The notes below the pieces were generated by a model, which was given only the letters and a program-made list of their open reading frames with translations, was not told the origin of the DNA and did not search any database. Of a stretch of DNA of 64,000 nucleotides, positions 1 to 7,732 are shown in pieces. This DNA is from Thalassobacillus devorans (GTDB lineage: Bacteria > Bacillota > Bacilli > Bacillales > Halobacillaceae), in assembly GCF_011761345.1 (NCBI RefSeq), contig NZ_JAASRY010000001.1, forward strand, positions 372,001-436,000, given 5' to 3'. Positions within the stretch are counted from its first letter, which is position 1. Each line of letters begins with the position of its first letter. A program made the position numbers and the translations under genes.

Positions 1-467
1 CAGCCGAGGCATTTCCTGAAATAGCACTTGAAAAAATCTATGTGGACGCACTGGCTGCTTACTTCGTCCAGCGTCCCCAGTCTTTTGGAGTCGTATTAGC
101 ATCGAACCTGTTCGGGGATATCCTCTCTGATCTAGGATCAGCCCTAGTGGGCGGACTTGGGATTTCTCCTTCCGGCAATTTGAACCCATCGGGTGACTAT
201 CCATCCATGTTCGAGCCGGTACACGGATCCGCGCCAGATATTGCCGGTCAAGGGATTGCCAATCCAATCGCCCAAATCTGGTCGGCAGCGCTGATGCTCG
301 ATCACTTGGGCAGAAAAGATCTCCATGACATGGTCGTTACAGCGATAGAAAAAACGCTTGCGGAAGGCTACCGGACGAAAGACTTAGGTGGAGAGCATTC
401 CACAAAGGAAATGGGAGAAGCAATACGAGCGAATGTAAGAAAACAGTTGCAGGAGGTTGCGGTATGA
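1..467 (+). CDS. Tartrate/D-malate/isocitrate-type dehydrogenase, C-terminal part (partial)
   Basis: The reading frame is open from the window edge, so the start lies upstream; the GTG at 42 is internal because the conserved residues before it (about 13) fit the family. The visible part is the C-terminal half of an isocitrate/isopropylmalate dehydrogenase-fold enzyme. It shows the ASNLFGDILSDL segment carrying metal-binding aspartates, then PSGN and the FEPVHGSAPDIAG motif that helps bind the nucleotide. These enzymes oxidise 2-hydroxy acids with NAD and decarboxylate the product. The style of the motif is closest to tartrate dehydrogenase/D-malate dehydrogenase, but the substrate cannot be settled from a fragment. 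The stop overlaps the start of the next gene (ATGA), so the SDR and aldehyde dehydrogenase belong to the same operon. Confidence 0.85.
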   Translation, partial: AEAFPEIALEKIYVDALAAYFVQRPQSFGVVLASNLFGDILSDLGSALVGGLGISPSGNLNPSGDYPSMFEPVHGSAPDIAGQGIANPIAQIWSAALMLDHLGRKDLHDMVVTAIEKTLAEGYRTKDLGGEHSTKEMGEAIRANVRKQLQEVAV

Positions 468-1210
468 ATCTAGAAAACCACGCCATCGTCGTCACCGGTG
501 CCAATGGCGGCATGGGGCTGTCCATTGTCGAAAGGTTGCTGGAAAAGGGAGCAAGGGTAACGGCGTGTGATATACAGACAGACAAACTCGAGGAACTTGA
601 CCATGACAGACTACTTGTCAAAGGTGGGAATATGCTCGAGGAAGAACAAGTAGAAGCTATTTTCCGGGAAGCAAATGACCAGTTCGGGAAAGTGGATGGA
701 CTAGTTAATGCGGCAGGGATTGCACAAAAGGCTACGCCGATCGAATCCGTCAGTCTGGATGAATGGCGGAAGCTGATGGACATTAATACCACGATGTTGT
801 TTTTGACCTGTCGGGAAGCAGCTAAATATATGAAACAGAACAAACACGGTTCGATTGTGAATATCGCTTCCATATCAGTGGTTAGACCACGCCCAGGGTT
901 GCAATCGTATATTGCCTCTAAAGGAGCGGCGGAAAGTTTTTCAAAAGCTTTGGCAATTGAACTTGCAGAGCATCAAGTCCGTGTCAATACCATCCATCCC
1001 GGACCTTGTGATACCAACATGCTGGGACAATTCGCAGCAGACGGTACAGATGTGGAGCAGGCAAAAGAGACCGTGTTCAAGCAAAGCGTTCCCATGGGCG
1101 AACTGTTGACACCGACTGATATCGCCGCATCGGTTGCCTTCCTTTTGACTGATGAAGCGAAAATGGTAACAGGAGCCGTTCTGAATGTCGATGGCGGAAG
1201 GGGGCTGTAA
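464..1210 (+). CDS. Short-chain dehydrogenase/reductase (SDR)
   Basis: This 248-aa protein has the classical SDR plan. A TGANGGMG glycine motif near residue 12 binds NAD(P), NAAG follows near residue 80, and the active-site pair is Tyr149 and Lys153 in a YxxxK motif, with a serine about 13 residues before it. The C-terminal NVDGG is typical of the KduD/FabG-like branch. The ATG overlaps the stop of the upstream dehydrogenase and is preceded by an AGGAGG ribosome binding site at 451-456. Its place between a hydroxy-acid dehydrogenase and an aldehyde dehydrogenase suggests a cytosolic oxidation step in the breakdown of a sugar acid or similar carbon source. The exact substrate is unknown. Confidence 0.88.
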   Translation: MNLENHAIVVTGANGGMGLSIVERLLEKGARVTACDIQTDKLEELDHDRLLVKGGNMLEEEQVEAIFREANDQFGKVDGLVNAAGIAQKATPIESVSLDEWRKLMDINTTMLFLTCREAAKYMKQNKHGSIVNIASISVVRPRPGLQSYIASKGAAESFSKALAIELAEHQVRVNTIHPGPCDTNMLGQFAADGTDVEQAKETVFKQSVPMGELLTPTDIAASVAFLLTDEAKMVTGAVLNVDGGRGL

Positions 1211-2656
1211 GTGATGAAAGAAATGCTCATGTACATCAACAACGAGTGGAAAGGATCGGCCAATGGAGCGTTCATCGATGTCGTTGATCCCGCTGACCAG
1301 AGCGTCTATGGGAAGATACCGAGAGGAAGTAAAGAAGATGTCGATCAGGCGGTCGAAGCAGCAAGGACAGCATTCGAAAGTGAAGCGTGGAAACAAGTTA
1401 AACCGCATGAGAGAGGCTATTTATTAAATGAAATCGCACGCAGGATCCGGGAGGAAAAAGAGACCCTCGCCCTTATGGAAACGCAGGACGTTGGTAAGCC
1501 GCTAAGCCAGGGGATGGCGGATGTAGAAGCGGCAGCCCGCTATTTTGAATATTACGGAGGAGTAGCGGACAAAATTCTCGGAGAAACCATTCCGATTGAA
1601 GACGGCATTCTTGATTTCACCGTCAGGGAGCCTGTCGGCGTGACGGCACATATCGTTCCCTGGAATTACCCGATCCAGATCATTTCCCGCAGTGTCGCTG
1701 CAGCGATAGCGACAGGGAATACGGTAGTTGTCAAAAGCGCTGAAGACACCCCCGCAACTGCACACAGGCTGGCGCAGTTTTTCGATGAAGCGGATCTCCT
1801 GCCTGGGGTGTTCAATTTGGTGACCGGATACGGAAAAGAAGCAGGAGCGAGCCTGTCTGGGCATCCGGATATCAATCATCTCACTTTCACCGGTTCTGTC
1901 CCTACAGGGATTGCCGTAATGAAATCCGCCGCAGAAAATGTGGTGCCGGTTACACTGGAACTTGGCGGAAAGTCGCCAAACATCGTTTTTGAAGACTGCG
2001 ATCAGGAGAAAGCGGTCCAGGGTGTGGTTAAATCTATCATCCAAAATGCCGGACAAACCTGTTCGGCAGGTTCGCGGCTCTTAGTGGACCGTAACATAAA
2101 AGGTGAATTTTTAACTAAAGTAGTGAGCGCCTTTCAAGCATTGCAGGTCGGTCCAGGCAAAGAAGACCTGGATATCGGACCAATCCTGTCAGAATCCCAA
2201 TTTGAAAAGATCATGGCTTATTTAAAACAGGCAGAAAAAGATGGGAAAATTCTTGCGGGTGGAGGTCAAGCTTATGTCGATGAGTATAAAGGAGGATATT
2301 ATATCGCCCCGACTGTTATCGATGGGCTTAATCACACGCATCCATTAGCTCAGGAAGAAATTTTTGGCCCAGTACTGACCGTCTTCCAATTTGATGGAGA
2401 AGACGAAGCAATCCGTCTTGCCAATGACACCGATTATGGCCTGGTAACAGGGGTATGGACAGAAAACATCAGTAAAGCCCATCGTGTCGCTGATCGCATT
2501 CGCTCCGGACAAGTGTTCATCAATAACTATGGAGCAGGCGGCGGCATTCAGATGCCTTTTGGCGGTTTCAAGAAGAGCGGTTTCGGACGGGAAAAGGGGC
2601 TGGAAGCATTGAAAAACTATACAGCGGTTAAGAATGTGGCTATAAAGTATCGGTAA
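1211..2656 (+). CDS. NAD(P)-dependent aldehyde dehydrogenase
   Basis: A full-length (about 480 aa) ALDH-superfamily enzyme, which oxidises an aldehyde to the acid. The general-base Glu250 lies in LELGGKSPN and the nucleophile Cys284 in NAGQTCSAGSR. The C-terminal PFGGFKKSGFGRE motif is the usual tetramer/cofactor region. The first codon may be GTG at 1211 or ATG at 1214, directly after the SDR stop, so translation is probably coupled. It resembles the betaine-aldehyde/gamma-aminobutyraldehyde group but the sequence does not fix the substrate. It appears to be the last gene of the catabolic operon; a weak AT-rich hairpin (2662-2686) follows it. Confidence 0.9.
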   Translation: MMKEMLMYINNEWKGSANGAFIDVVDPADQSVYGKIPRGSKEDVDQAVEAARTAFESEAWKQVKPHERGYLLNEIARRIREEKETLALMETQDVGKPLSQGMADVEAAARYFEYYGGVADKILGETIPIEDGILDFTVREPVGVTAHIVPWNYPIQIISRSVAAAIATGNTVVVKSAEDTPATAHRLAQFFDEADLLPGVFNLVTGYGKEAGASLSGHPDINHLTFTGSVPTGIAVMKSAAENVVPVTLELGGKSPNIVFEDCDQEKAVQGVVKSIIQNAGQTCSAGSRLLVDRNIKGEFLTKVVSAFQALQVGPGKEDLDIGPILSESQFEKIMAYLKQAEKDGKILAGGGQAYVDEYKGGYYIAPTVIDGLNHTHPLAQEEIFGPVLTVFQFDGEDEAIRLANDTDYGLVTGVWTENISKAHRVADRIRSGQVFINNYGAGGGIQMPFGGFKKSGFGREKGLEALKNYTAVKNVAIKYR

Positions 2657-2721
2657 AGTAAAAAATATTCTCGTATATTTTTTATAGAAAACTGCGTTAG
2701 TACCCTCATTATAAAAAAAGA

Positions 2722-2771
2722 GTGCATGAATCTCATTGTGTTAATGCTTTACTGCAGTGGGGGTCAGGCAC
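2722..2771. repeat. REP-like palindromic element, copy 1
   Basis: A 50-bp element with the core TTAATGCTTTAC and the right end GGGGGTCAGGCAC. Its left arm (GTGCATGAATC) is degenerate. It lies in the gene-free stretch 2657-3133, which otherwise holds copy 2 and nothing I recognise. Confidence 0.75.
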
Positions 2772-2870
2772 TTTTCTGATGGGGATGTTATGGAAACTGC
2801 TGCACGGGTGAAATTAATCCCTTTGGAATAATTGTCTTTTACTTTTTGTAATGGCTTGCCCACAAAAAAA

Positions 2871-2920
2871 ATGCCTGGTCCCCTGTGAATTAGCGCATTA
2901 CTGCAGTGGGGATCAGGCAC
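2871..2920. repeat. REP-like palindromic element, copy 2
   Basis: The left arm TGCCTGGTCCCC pairs with the right arm GGGGATCAGGCA, separated by the variable core GCGCATTACTGC. It lies 100 bp from copy 1 in the same orientation, at the edge of the defence island. Confidence 0.75.
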
Positions 2921-3100
2921 CTATTTTTTAAAAGAAACAATACATAACCGTTCTAAATCTAGTAATTCATTTGATACTGCCGTAAATAGAAATTCGAAAC
3001 CTTTTAATAATCCCGTATCGCTTAAAAATTCGATACCTAAGAGAATCTATGAAGCATTATTACGTTTTTTAACACTGATGGTTCCTAAGAAAATAAAAAT

Positions 3101-3123
3101 ACGCCACTTATTTAAAGTGGCGT
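3101..3123 (-). terminator. Rho-independent terminator of the 3134-4084 gene
   Basis: An inverted repeat ACGCCACT/AGTGGCGT with a 6-nt loop. On the minus strand it is followed by a T-rich run and sits just past the stop of the minus-strand gene. Confidence 0.75.
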
Positions 3124-3133
3124 CAGGAAAGTT

Positions 3134-4084
3134 TTATAGGTTCTCTAACATTTCTTCTAAATCTTCGTCACTAAGTTTATTAGTTCTCTTCTCATCAAGA
3201 AGGATATCAGCTATTCTAGCTCTAAATTGCTGTATTAAACTTCTCTCTTGTTCAGTGATTTCTCTTGCGTATTGCTTTTCACTTAGCCCACGATCTTTTA
3301 TTTCTTGCTCTCTGATGTCTTTTTTATAAACTTTAGGAATAACTTCTCCATTCTTGTTAGGAGTTCTCCTAACTAGGTTTGTATTGTTTTCTAAATGGTA
3401 CTCTTTACGCCTGCTTAGAACGAAGTGTGTGCAATACTGCCCGGCATTGTATTTAAAGTTCTTAACAGCTATAGTTTTAGGGACTAATAGTATATCTTTT
3501 CCATTTATGACAAGAGGGCTTCGGTTACATTCTACCCAACTATGGCTTTCAGGGTCCCAATAGTGAGCTAATTGTCTTTCATCTGTGTTAATTTCAATGT
3601 TATATTTTTTGCATTGTTCTTCTGTATATTCTACAAGATGCATCCTAATAATGTTAACTACTAAATCAGATAACCTGTCTTGTCCGAAGTCCTCTACAAA
3701 GACATGTATATCTTCTAGTCGTTCGATAAGACCATTATCAAACATTTGTGCTTCAAGGATGTTATCAAAAACTTTGCTTAGCATATCAGCTGATGCCCCG
3801 GTACCTTCAGGTGCATTTGTGGAAAGGCCAAAACAGATTTCATTAGGTTCATGCGCATAGTGGAATAATTCTTTCGCATCTTCATAGTCTCCATTTTCGT
3901 ATAAGCCCAAAATATGGTTGAAAAAGTCTTCTATTGTTGTGGTTGCTCTTCTAAACCAAGGTATATTGATTGTATGAATCCAACAAGGATCAACATATAG
4001 CTCAACGTCAGTAGCAGTGTTAACATCAACAAAATCCAGTTCACTTTGTCGTACATTTAAACCAAAAAACTCACTAACTCTCAT
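3134..4084 (-). CDS. Hypothetical protein, defence-island border
   Basis: A 316-aa soluble protein whose function I do not recognise. The start is supported by an AGGAGG site 6-7 nt upstream (complement of 4091-4096). The N-terminus reads FFGLNVRQSELDFVDV, followed by a YVDP segment. I associate this opening with an uncharacterised family often seen near restriction and other defence genes, but that is memory, not proof. The middle has a mixed charged region, and the last 60 residues are strongly charged and helical (EQEIKDRGLSEKQYAREI), which could be a partner-binding or coiled segment. No transmembrane segment, signal peptide or clear nuclease motif is visible. It is transcribed alone and ends in its own terminator. 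It borders the phosphorothioation island on an AT-rich background, so transfer with the island is likely. Confidence 0.7.
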   Translation of the reverse strand: MRVSEFFGLNVRQSELDFVDVNTATDVELYVDPCWIHTINIPWFRRATTTIEDFFNHILGLYENGDYEDAKELFHYAHEPNEICFGLSTNAPEGTGASADMLSKVFDNILEAQMFDNGLIERLEDIHVFVEDFGQDRLSDLVVNIIRMHLVEYTEEQCKKYNIEINTDERQLAHYWDPESHSWVECNRSPLVINGKDILLVPKTIAVKNFKYNAGQYCTHFVLSRRKEYHLENNTNLVRRTPNKNGEVIPKVYKKDIREQEIKDRGLSEKQYAREITEQERSLIQQFRARIADILLDEKRTNKLSDEDLEEMLENL

Positions 4085-4429
4085 TTTTAACCTCCTATTA
4101 TTAACTTAATAGTTATATATTATCATATATTGTAATAAAATGTATTTTAACATCCCGAGAAAGGACGCCCTTTATCGATTTAAGGACTGTCTTTCACGAG
4201 TTATGTAAGAGGCACCAAATAGAATGTGTAATTGGACCAGAGTCATTAATTGGGTACGTACCAAGGAAATAAACGGTATTAAGAAAAACTCGGTTGTATT
4301 ACTTGAAGGAGAAAATCGAAAAGAAAGCGGAAGGGTATTGAAATTAATATCTCCGGTACTGTGAGCGTGCCTTTATCGTACAATTCGAGAAGCCTGGCTG
4401 ACCTTTTGTGTATCAGCTTTAAGGCCAGT

Positions 4430-4479
4430 GTGCCTGACCACTAGTGAGTTAACGCTTTACTAGGCTGGGGGACAGGGAC
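4430..4479. repeat. REP-like palindromic element, copy 3
   Basis: The left arm GTGCCTGACCAC and the core GTTAACGCTTTAC are clear; the right arm (CTGGGGGACAGGGAC) carries mismatches. It lies 30 bp upstream of a group II intron 3' end and may have inserted into the decaying intron. Confidence 0.7.
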
Positions 4480-4506
4480 TTTTACTTTTGTGAATGGTGT
4501 TAAGAG

Positions 4507-4591
4507 GAGTCGTGTGCGGTAATTCTGCACGCATGGTTCTGAGAGGGGGAAAATCACAATCCTTTGTGGAAAGGCTCTTCTCTACTCGACC
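4507..4591 (+). mobile_element. Group II intron 3' remnant (domains V and VI)
   Basis: Positions 4507-4539 fold as domain V of a bacterial group II intron. An 8-bp outer stem GAGTCGTG/CATGGTTC (with G-U pairs) is followed by a two-base CG bulge and an inner stem TGCGG/CTGCA. The terminal loop lacks the usual GAAA-type tetraloop, so it is probably inactive. A domain-VI-like hairpin and a CTACTCGAC intron end follow to about 4591. No reverse transcriptase frame is readable upstream (4085-4430), only stop-riddled sequence. The intron end directly abuts REP copy 4. Confidence 0.65.
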
Positions 4592-4632
4592 CCCAGTGAG
4601 TTAATGCTTTACTTCAGTGGGGGTGAGGTGTT
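4590..4632. repeat. REP-like palindromic element, copy 4
   Basis: The right two-thirds of the element (CCCCCAGTGAG, core TTAATGCTTTAC, GTGGGGGTGAGGTG) starts exactly where the group II intron ends. The left arm is missing or displaced, as expected if the intron had inserted in the palindrome. Confidence 0.65.
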
Positions 4633-4700
4633 TTTTTCAAAACGTGACTCATGAGGATTTTTTTGGTAAATTTATAGTAACTTAGATTGGAGGGGAAAAT

Positions 4701-5270
4701 ATGGCTAACAGATAATCTTTAGAAATTCCTGAGTCTATTAAAGAATTCGTTTTTAAGTATAGAATTAAGGAGTTTTTAAAAAATTATAATAAGCCTCATA
4801 GTGGGGATGCTTATCTTAGGTTAGAACAGGCAATTAATGATGACCATAACTTATACTATAATTTCCAAGATTTTATAGTTGATGAAGTCAGTAATGGTAA
4901 AAATAGTCAAGTATGTTGGTGTGATTTTTCTATTGAAAGTCTTGAATTTCTTGGAAATGTAGATGAAGTTAGGCAAAAACTTGGTGAAAAAGGATATCCT
5001 ACAAAGAACTTCAATAATTTATTAACAGAAAATAACCCTAAAGATGGAGATTTAATATACTTGAAAATACAAGCAAGAGACGATGAAAGTATTGAACAGA
5101 TTAATATGTGTTTTATGCATAGATATATGGAAGACGTTGAGACTGAAGAAGGTATAGAAAAACAAAATATATATGATTATATATGGGCTGAGATCAATCC
5201 TTCAGAGAAAAATCTTTTAATCAAGTCCGCCCCTCAGCGAACTATTTTGGGTACAATCATTCAAGTCTAA
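4701..5270 (+). pseudogene. Hypothetical gene with nonsense codon at position 5
   Basis: An ATG at 4701 with a good GGAGGGG site (4689-4695) is followed after four codons (M-A-N-R) by TAA at 4713. The same frame then stays open for about 184 codons to the stop at 5268. The coding look continues right after the stop (SLEIPESIKEFVFKYRI), which indicates one gene broken by a recent point mutation. The only conventional start further down is TTG at 5061, which would keep just 69 residues. I do not recognise the product. It is acidic, soluble and has Cys-Trp-Cys (near residue 74) and no membrane segment. Alternatives are a non-standard start after the stop, or a sequencing error. Confidence 0.6.
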
Positions 5271-5328
5271 AAATACTTTTATACATAAAAGAAATACTAA
5301 GAAATATTTTTAATATCCAGTATGTTAA

Positions 5329-5469
5329 ATGGATGAAAGCAAAGAGATATTATTCAACATATTTAAATTTTTAACAGAAAAAGCAGAACAATCTTATCAC
5401 AATACTATAAGTAACATGCAACAAGAAATAGACTCTTATACTAAGAGACTATCTTATAGTAGATTATAA
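5329..5469 (+). CDS. Possible small protein (46 aa)
   Basis: A short ORF (start MDESKEILFNIFKF, end RLSYSRL) downstream of the broken gene. It looks like a charged helix. No good ribosome binding site is visible and I recognise no family, so it may be a fragment or chance. The surrounding stretch 5271-5687 otherwise contains only REP copy 5. Confidence 0.25.
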   Translation: MDESKEILFNIFKFLTEKAEQSYHNTISNMQQEIDSYTKRLSYSRL

Positions 5470-5475
5470 AGGGCA

Positions 5476-5522
5476 GCGCCTGTCCCCTGCTAATTAATGA
5501 TTTCTACAGGGAGGTGAGGCAC
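5476..5522. repeat. REP-like palindromic element, copy 5
   Basis: GCGCCTGTCCCCTG at the left and CAGGGAGGTGAGGCAC at the right surround a diverged core (TTAATGATTTC). It is the most degenerate of the left-hand copies. Confidence 0.6.
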
Positions 5523-5687
5523 TTTTTAATAGATACTACTTTCACAACCCATGACTTGGTAGAAAAATAACTTAATAAATTAAACGTAGATAAACATAGT
5601 ATTTATTATTTCCTTCTCTTTTGACTCCTGTTTGTCAATTATAATTACATATTATGAACACTAGCTTAGTATAATGAGGTGAGTGCG

Positions 5688-6203
5688 TTGAATGCTTTTG
5701 AAAGATTTGAACATCTTTCTGCAAGAGTGGAAAGCTTTAAAATATGTATACCAACAATTGTGGAAAAAAAGGGGAAGTTAGTCGATTTTGATTTAAATGA
5801 ACTAACTTGGCACCAAGTTAAATTTCTGAGTGATAATGAAACATTACATTCAGAAATGAATACTATCCCAAATAATATTGGGGGTATTTATATGTTTAGG
5901 ATAAAGTCTGACATTTTACCTTCCCTAATAAACTATCCTATGTATATCGGAAGAGCTCAATATAATGATGGAAATTACAGTTTAAAAACAAGGTGTAGAA
6001 GTTATAAAAATGATAAAAGAGTTACTATACAAAAGTTAATTCATTATTGGGGTAGACATTTGTATATATCCTATACTCCACTTGATGATAATGAACTTAT
6101 AGTAGATTTAGAGAAATGGTTAATTGCTTCTGTTCTCCCCGTGTACAATCCGAAAATAGATGAAGTGGAAACTAAAAATGCTGTAAGAATGTTCAACAGA
6201 TAG
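5688..6203 (+). CDS. GIY-YIG nuclease-like protein
   Basis: I choose TTG at 5688 as start because a GAGGTG site (5676-5681) sits 6 nt before it; GTG at 5679 is the other option. The last 110 residues follow the GIY-YIG nuclease plan. GGIYMF is the GIY strand and YPMYIGRA the YIG strand. An arginine-rich helix (LKTRCRSYKNDKR) follows, then a glutamate in DLEKWLIASV, which would be the metal ligand, and an Asn in YNPKI. All the core positions look present, so it is probably an active DNA nuclease domain. The N-terminal 60 residues have no recognisable domain. It is 23 bp upstream of a DndB-like gene, clearly an operon. In a phosphorothioation island a linked nuclease suggests a sensor/effector role, which is inference. 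Confidence 0.7.
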   Translation: MNAFERFEHLSARVESFKICIPTIVEKKGKLVDFDLNELTWHQVKFLSDNETLHSEMNTIPNNIGGIYMFRIKSDILPSLINYPMYIGRAQYNDGNYSLKTRCRSYKNDKRVTIQKLIHYWGRHLYISYTPLDDNELIVDLEKWLIASVLPVYNPKIDEVETKNAVRMFNR

Positions 6204-6226
6204 AGGAAAAAGAGGAGAGATAAACA

Positions 6227-7453
6227 ATGAAATTACCAGCAATCTATTCTACTATAGGAGACTGGGAATATTATGTTTGTTCTATGACTTTTAAAGAAAT
6301 TAATAATTCCGTTAGTAGAATTACGAATGAATTACACAGATCAGAAAAGTTAAGCGAATTACTTCAAAGGGCAATAACTAGTAATTACAAAAAAATAGCG
6401 GACTATATTCAGCAACATGATGAACGCTTCTTTAATGCAATTGTGCTTGCTGTTTATGAAGGAGCACCTCAATTCATAGAGGTAGATTTTATGTACGAAG
6501 GAATTCAATACGGAAAGATGGGGCTTTTAGATTTTACTGGGGGAGAAATTATTTTTCCAGTAGACGGACAGCATAGAGTAGAAGGGATAAAAAAGGTATT
6601 GGAAACAAATCAAACATATGAAGCTGATAATATCCCAGTTATTTTCATCGGTCATAGTAATAGTAGCGAAGGAATGAAAAGAACTAGGAAGCTTTTTACA
6701 ACTTTGAACAGGTATGCTAAACCAGTAAGAAAAAGTGAAATTATAGCTTTAGAAGAAGATGATATTGTTGCTATAACAACAAGGCACTTGGTAGAGAATC
6801 ATAGATTATTTAAAGAAGATCATATAAGCCTAGCCACAACATTGCAAACAAACGATAACACATCCATTACTACTATTGAGACGTTATATGATTGTACAGA
6901 CATGCTTTTAATAAATTATTTAAAAGAAAAAGAATATCGTATTTCCAAGGAAAATTTTAAAAAAGTTCGACCCTCACCGGAGGATATAAATGAATTTCAA
7001 GCTATTTGTGAGGAGTTTTGGGATATCTTTATTAGTACTTTTAACGATGTTTCAAATTATTTAGAAACTAATGAAACCAACACTCAGCTATTTCGAAATA
7101 GCAATGGAGGTAATTTATTATTTCGGCCTGTTGGACTTTCACCTTTTATTAAGTCGGTAAGCATCATAAAAGAGCGAACAAATGAAACCTATCGTGAAAT
7201 ATTAGGTAAAATGAATTTAATAAATATGAATCTTAATGAACAACCATGGAAGTATGTGTTGTGGAATGAAGCGGAGAATAAGGTGAGAAGTGGAAATAGC
7301 ACACTTGCAAGATATCTATTTTTATTTTTGTATGAGAAATACAATGAAGTGGAAGTATTAAGAAACAATGAAAAAGTTAAGTTAGTGGAAAAATATTCGA
7401 ATAACACTAACTTGGAGGTTAGTTTAGTGACGGAAGCTCTAAGTGAATTATAA
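6227..7453 (+). CDS. DndB-like DGQHR-domain protein (second copy)
   Basis: A 408-aa protein with the diagnostic DGQHR motif at residues 113-117, the same position as in the operon DndB at 20897-21997. A downstream LFTTLNRYAK segment parallels the IFSDLNRHAV of that protein. DGQHR proteins include DndB, which in Dnd systems tunes or represses the modification genes. Some relatives stand alone with unknown roles. The two DndB-like proteins here are otherwise clearly different, so this is not a recent duplication. A GAGGAGAG site precedes the ATG. It follows the GIY-YIG gene in one operon and points towards the minus-strand DndD/DndE-like set. It could be a regulator or the DNA-recognising partner of the nuclease. 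Confidence 0.8.
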   Translation: MKLPAIYSTIGDWEYYVCSMTFKEINNSVSRITNELHRSEKLSELLQRAITSNYKKIADYIQQHDERFFNAIVLAVYEGAPQFIEVDFMYEGIQYGKMGLLDFTGGEIIFPVDGQHRVEGIKKVLETNQTYEADNIPVIFIGHSNSSEGMKRTRKLFTTLNRYAKPVRKSEIIALEEDDIVAITTRHLVENHRLFKEDHISLATTLQTNDNTSITTIETLYDCTDMLLINYLKEKEYRISKENFKKVRPSPEDINEFQAICEEFWDIFISTFNDVSNYLETNETNTQLFRNSNGGNLLFRPVGLSPFIKSVSIIKERTNETYREILGKMNLINMNLNEQPWKYVLWNEAENKVRSGNSTLARYLFLFLYEKYNEVEVLRNNEKVKLVEKYSNNTNLEVSLVTEALSEL

Positions 7454-7661
7454 TATCACCAACTTATTAAAGCAGAAAGCATTGAGAGATTACTATTTCA
7501 ACATGTAGATGCTTTAAAAAAATATTTTTGGTACATTCGAGGGTAAAAATCCTTGTTAAAATGCGACTATACATGTACGGGGGGAGCAAGTTAGGCTGAT
7601 TAGCTATGCATTCCCCAATTAGCTTCGTTGCAAGATTTTCTTAACCTCCCGTCCAGTTAAA

Positions 7662-7711
7662 GTGCCAGACCCCCAGTGAGTTAACGCTTTACTTCAGCGG
7701 GGGTCTGGCAC
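7662..7711. repeat. REP-like palindromic element, copy 6 (near perfect)
   Basis: A perfect 13-bp stem, GTGCCAGACCCCC/GGGGGTCTGGCAC, around the core GTTAACGCTTTAC. Compared with other copies the stem has an A-T pair switched on both arms, a compensatory change. It sits between the convergent ends of the DndB-like and 415-aa genes and could also act as a terminator. Confidence 0.85.
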
Positions 7712-7732
7712 TTATTTATATAATGTCTTGTA

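Noticed and set aside
4085-4430. Possible reverse transcriptase of the group II intron
   Set aside because: All frames are broken by stops and no RT motif is readable.
5061-5270. 69-aa ORF from TTG as a separate gene
   Set aside because: It is the C-terminal part of the longer frame starting at 4701 and has no ribosome binding site of its own.
2722-7711. CRISPR array from the spaced REP-like copies
   Set aside because: Copies are irregularly spaced, palindromic and not separated by unique spacers of constant length.
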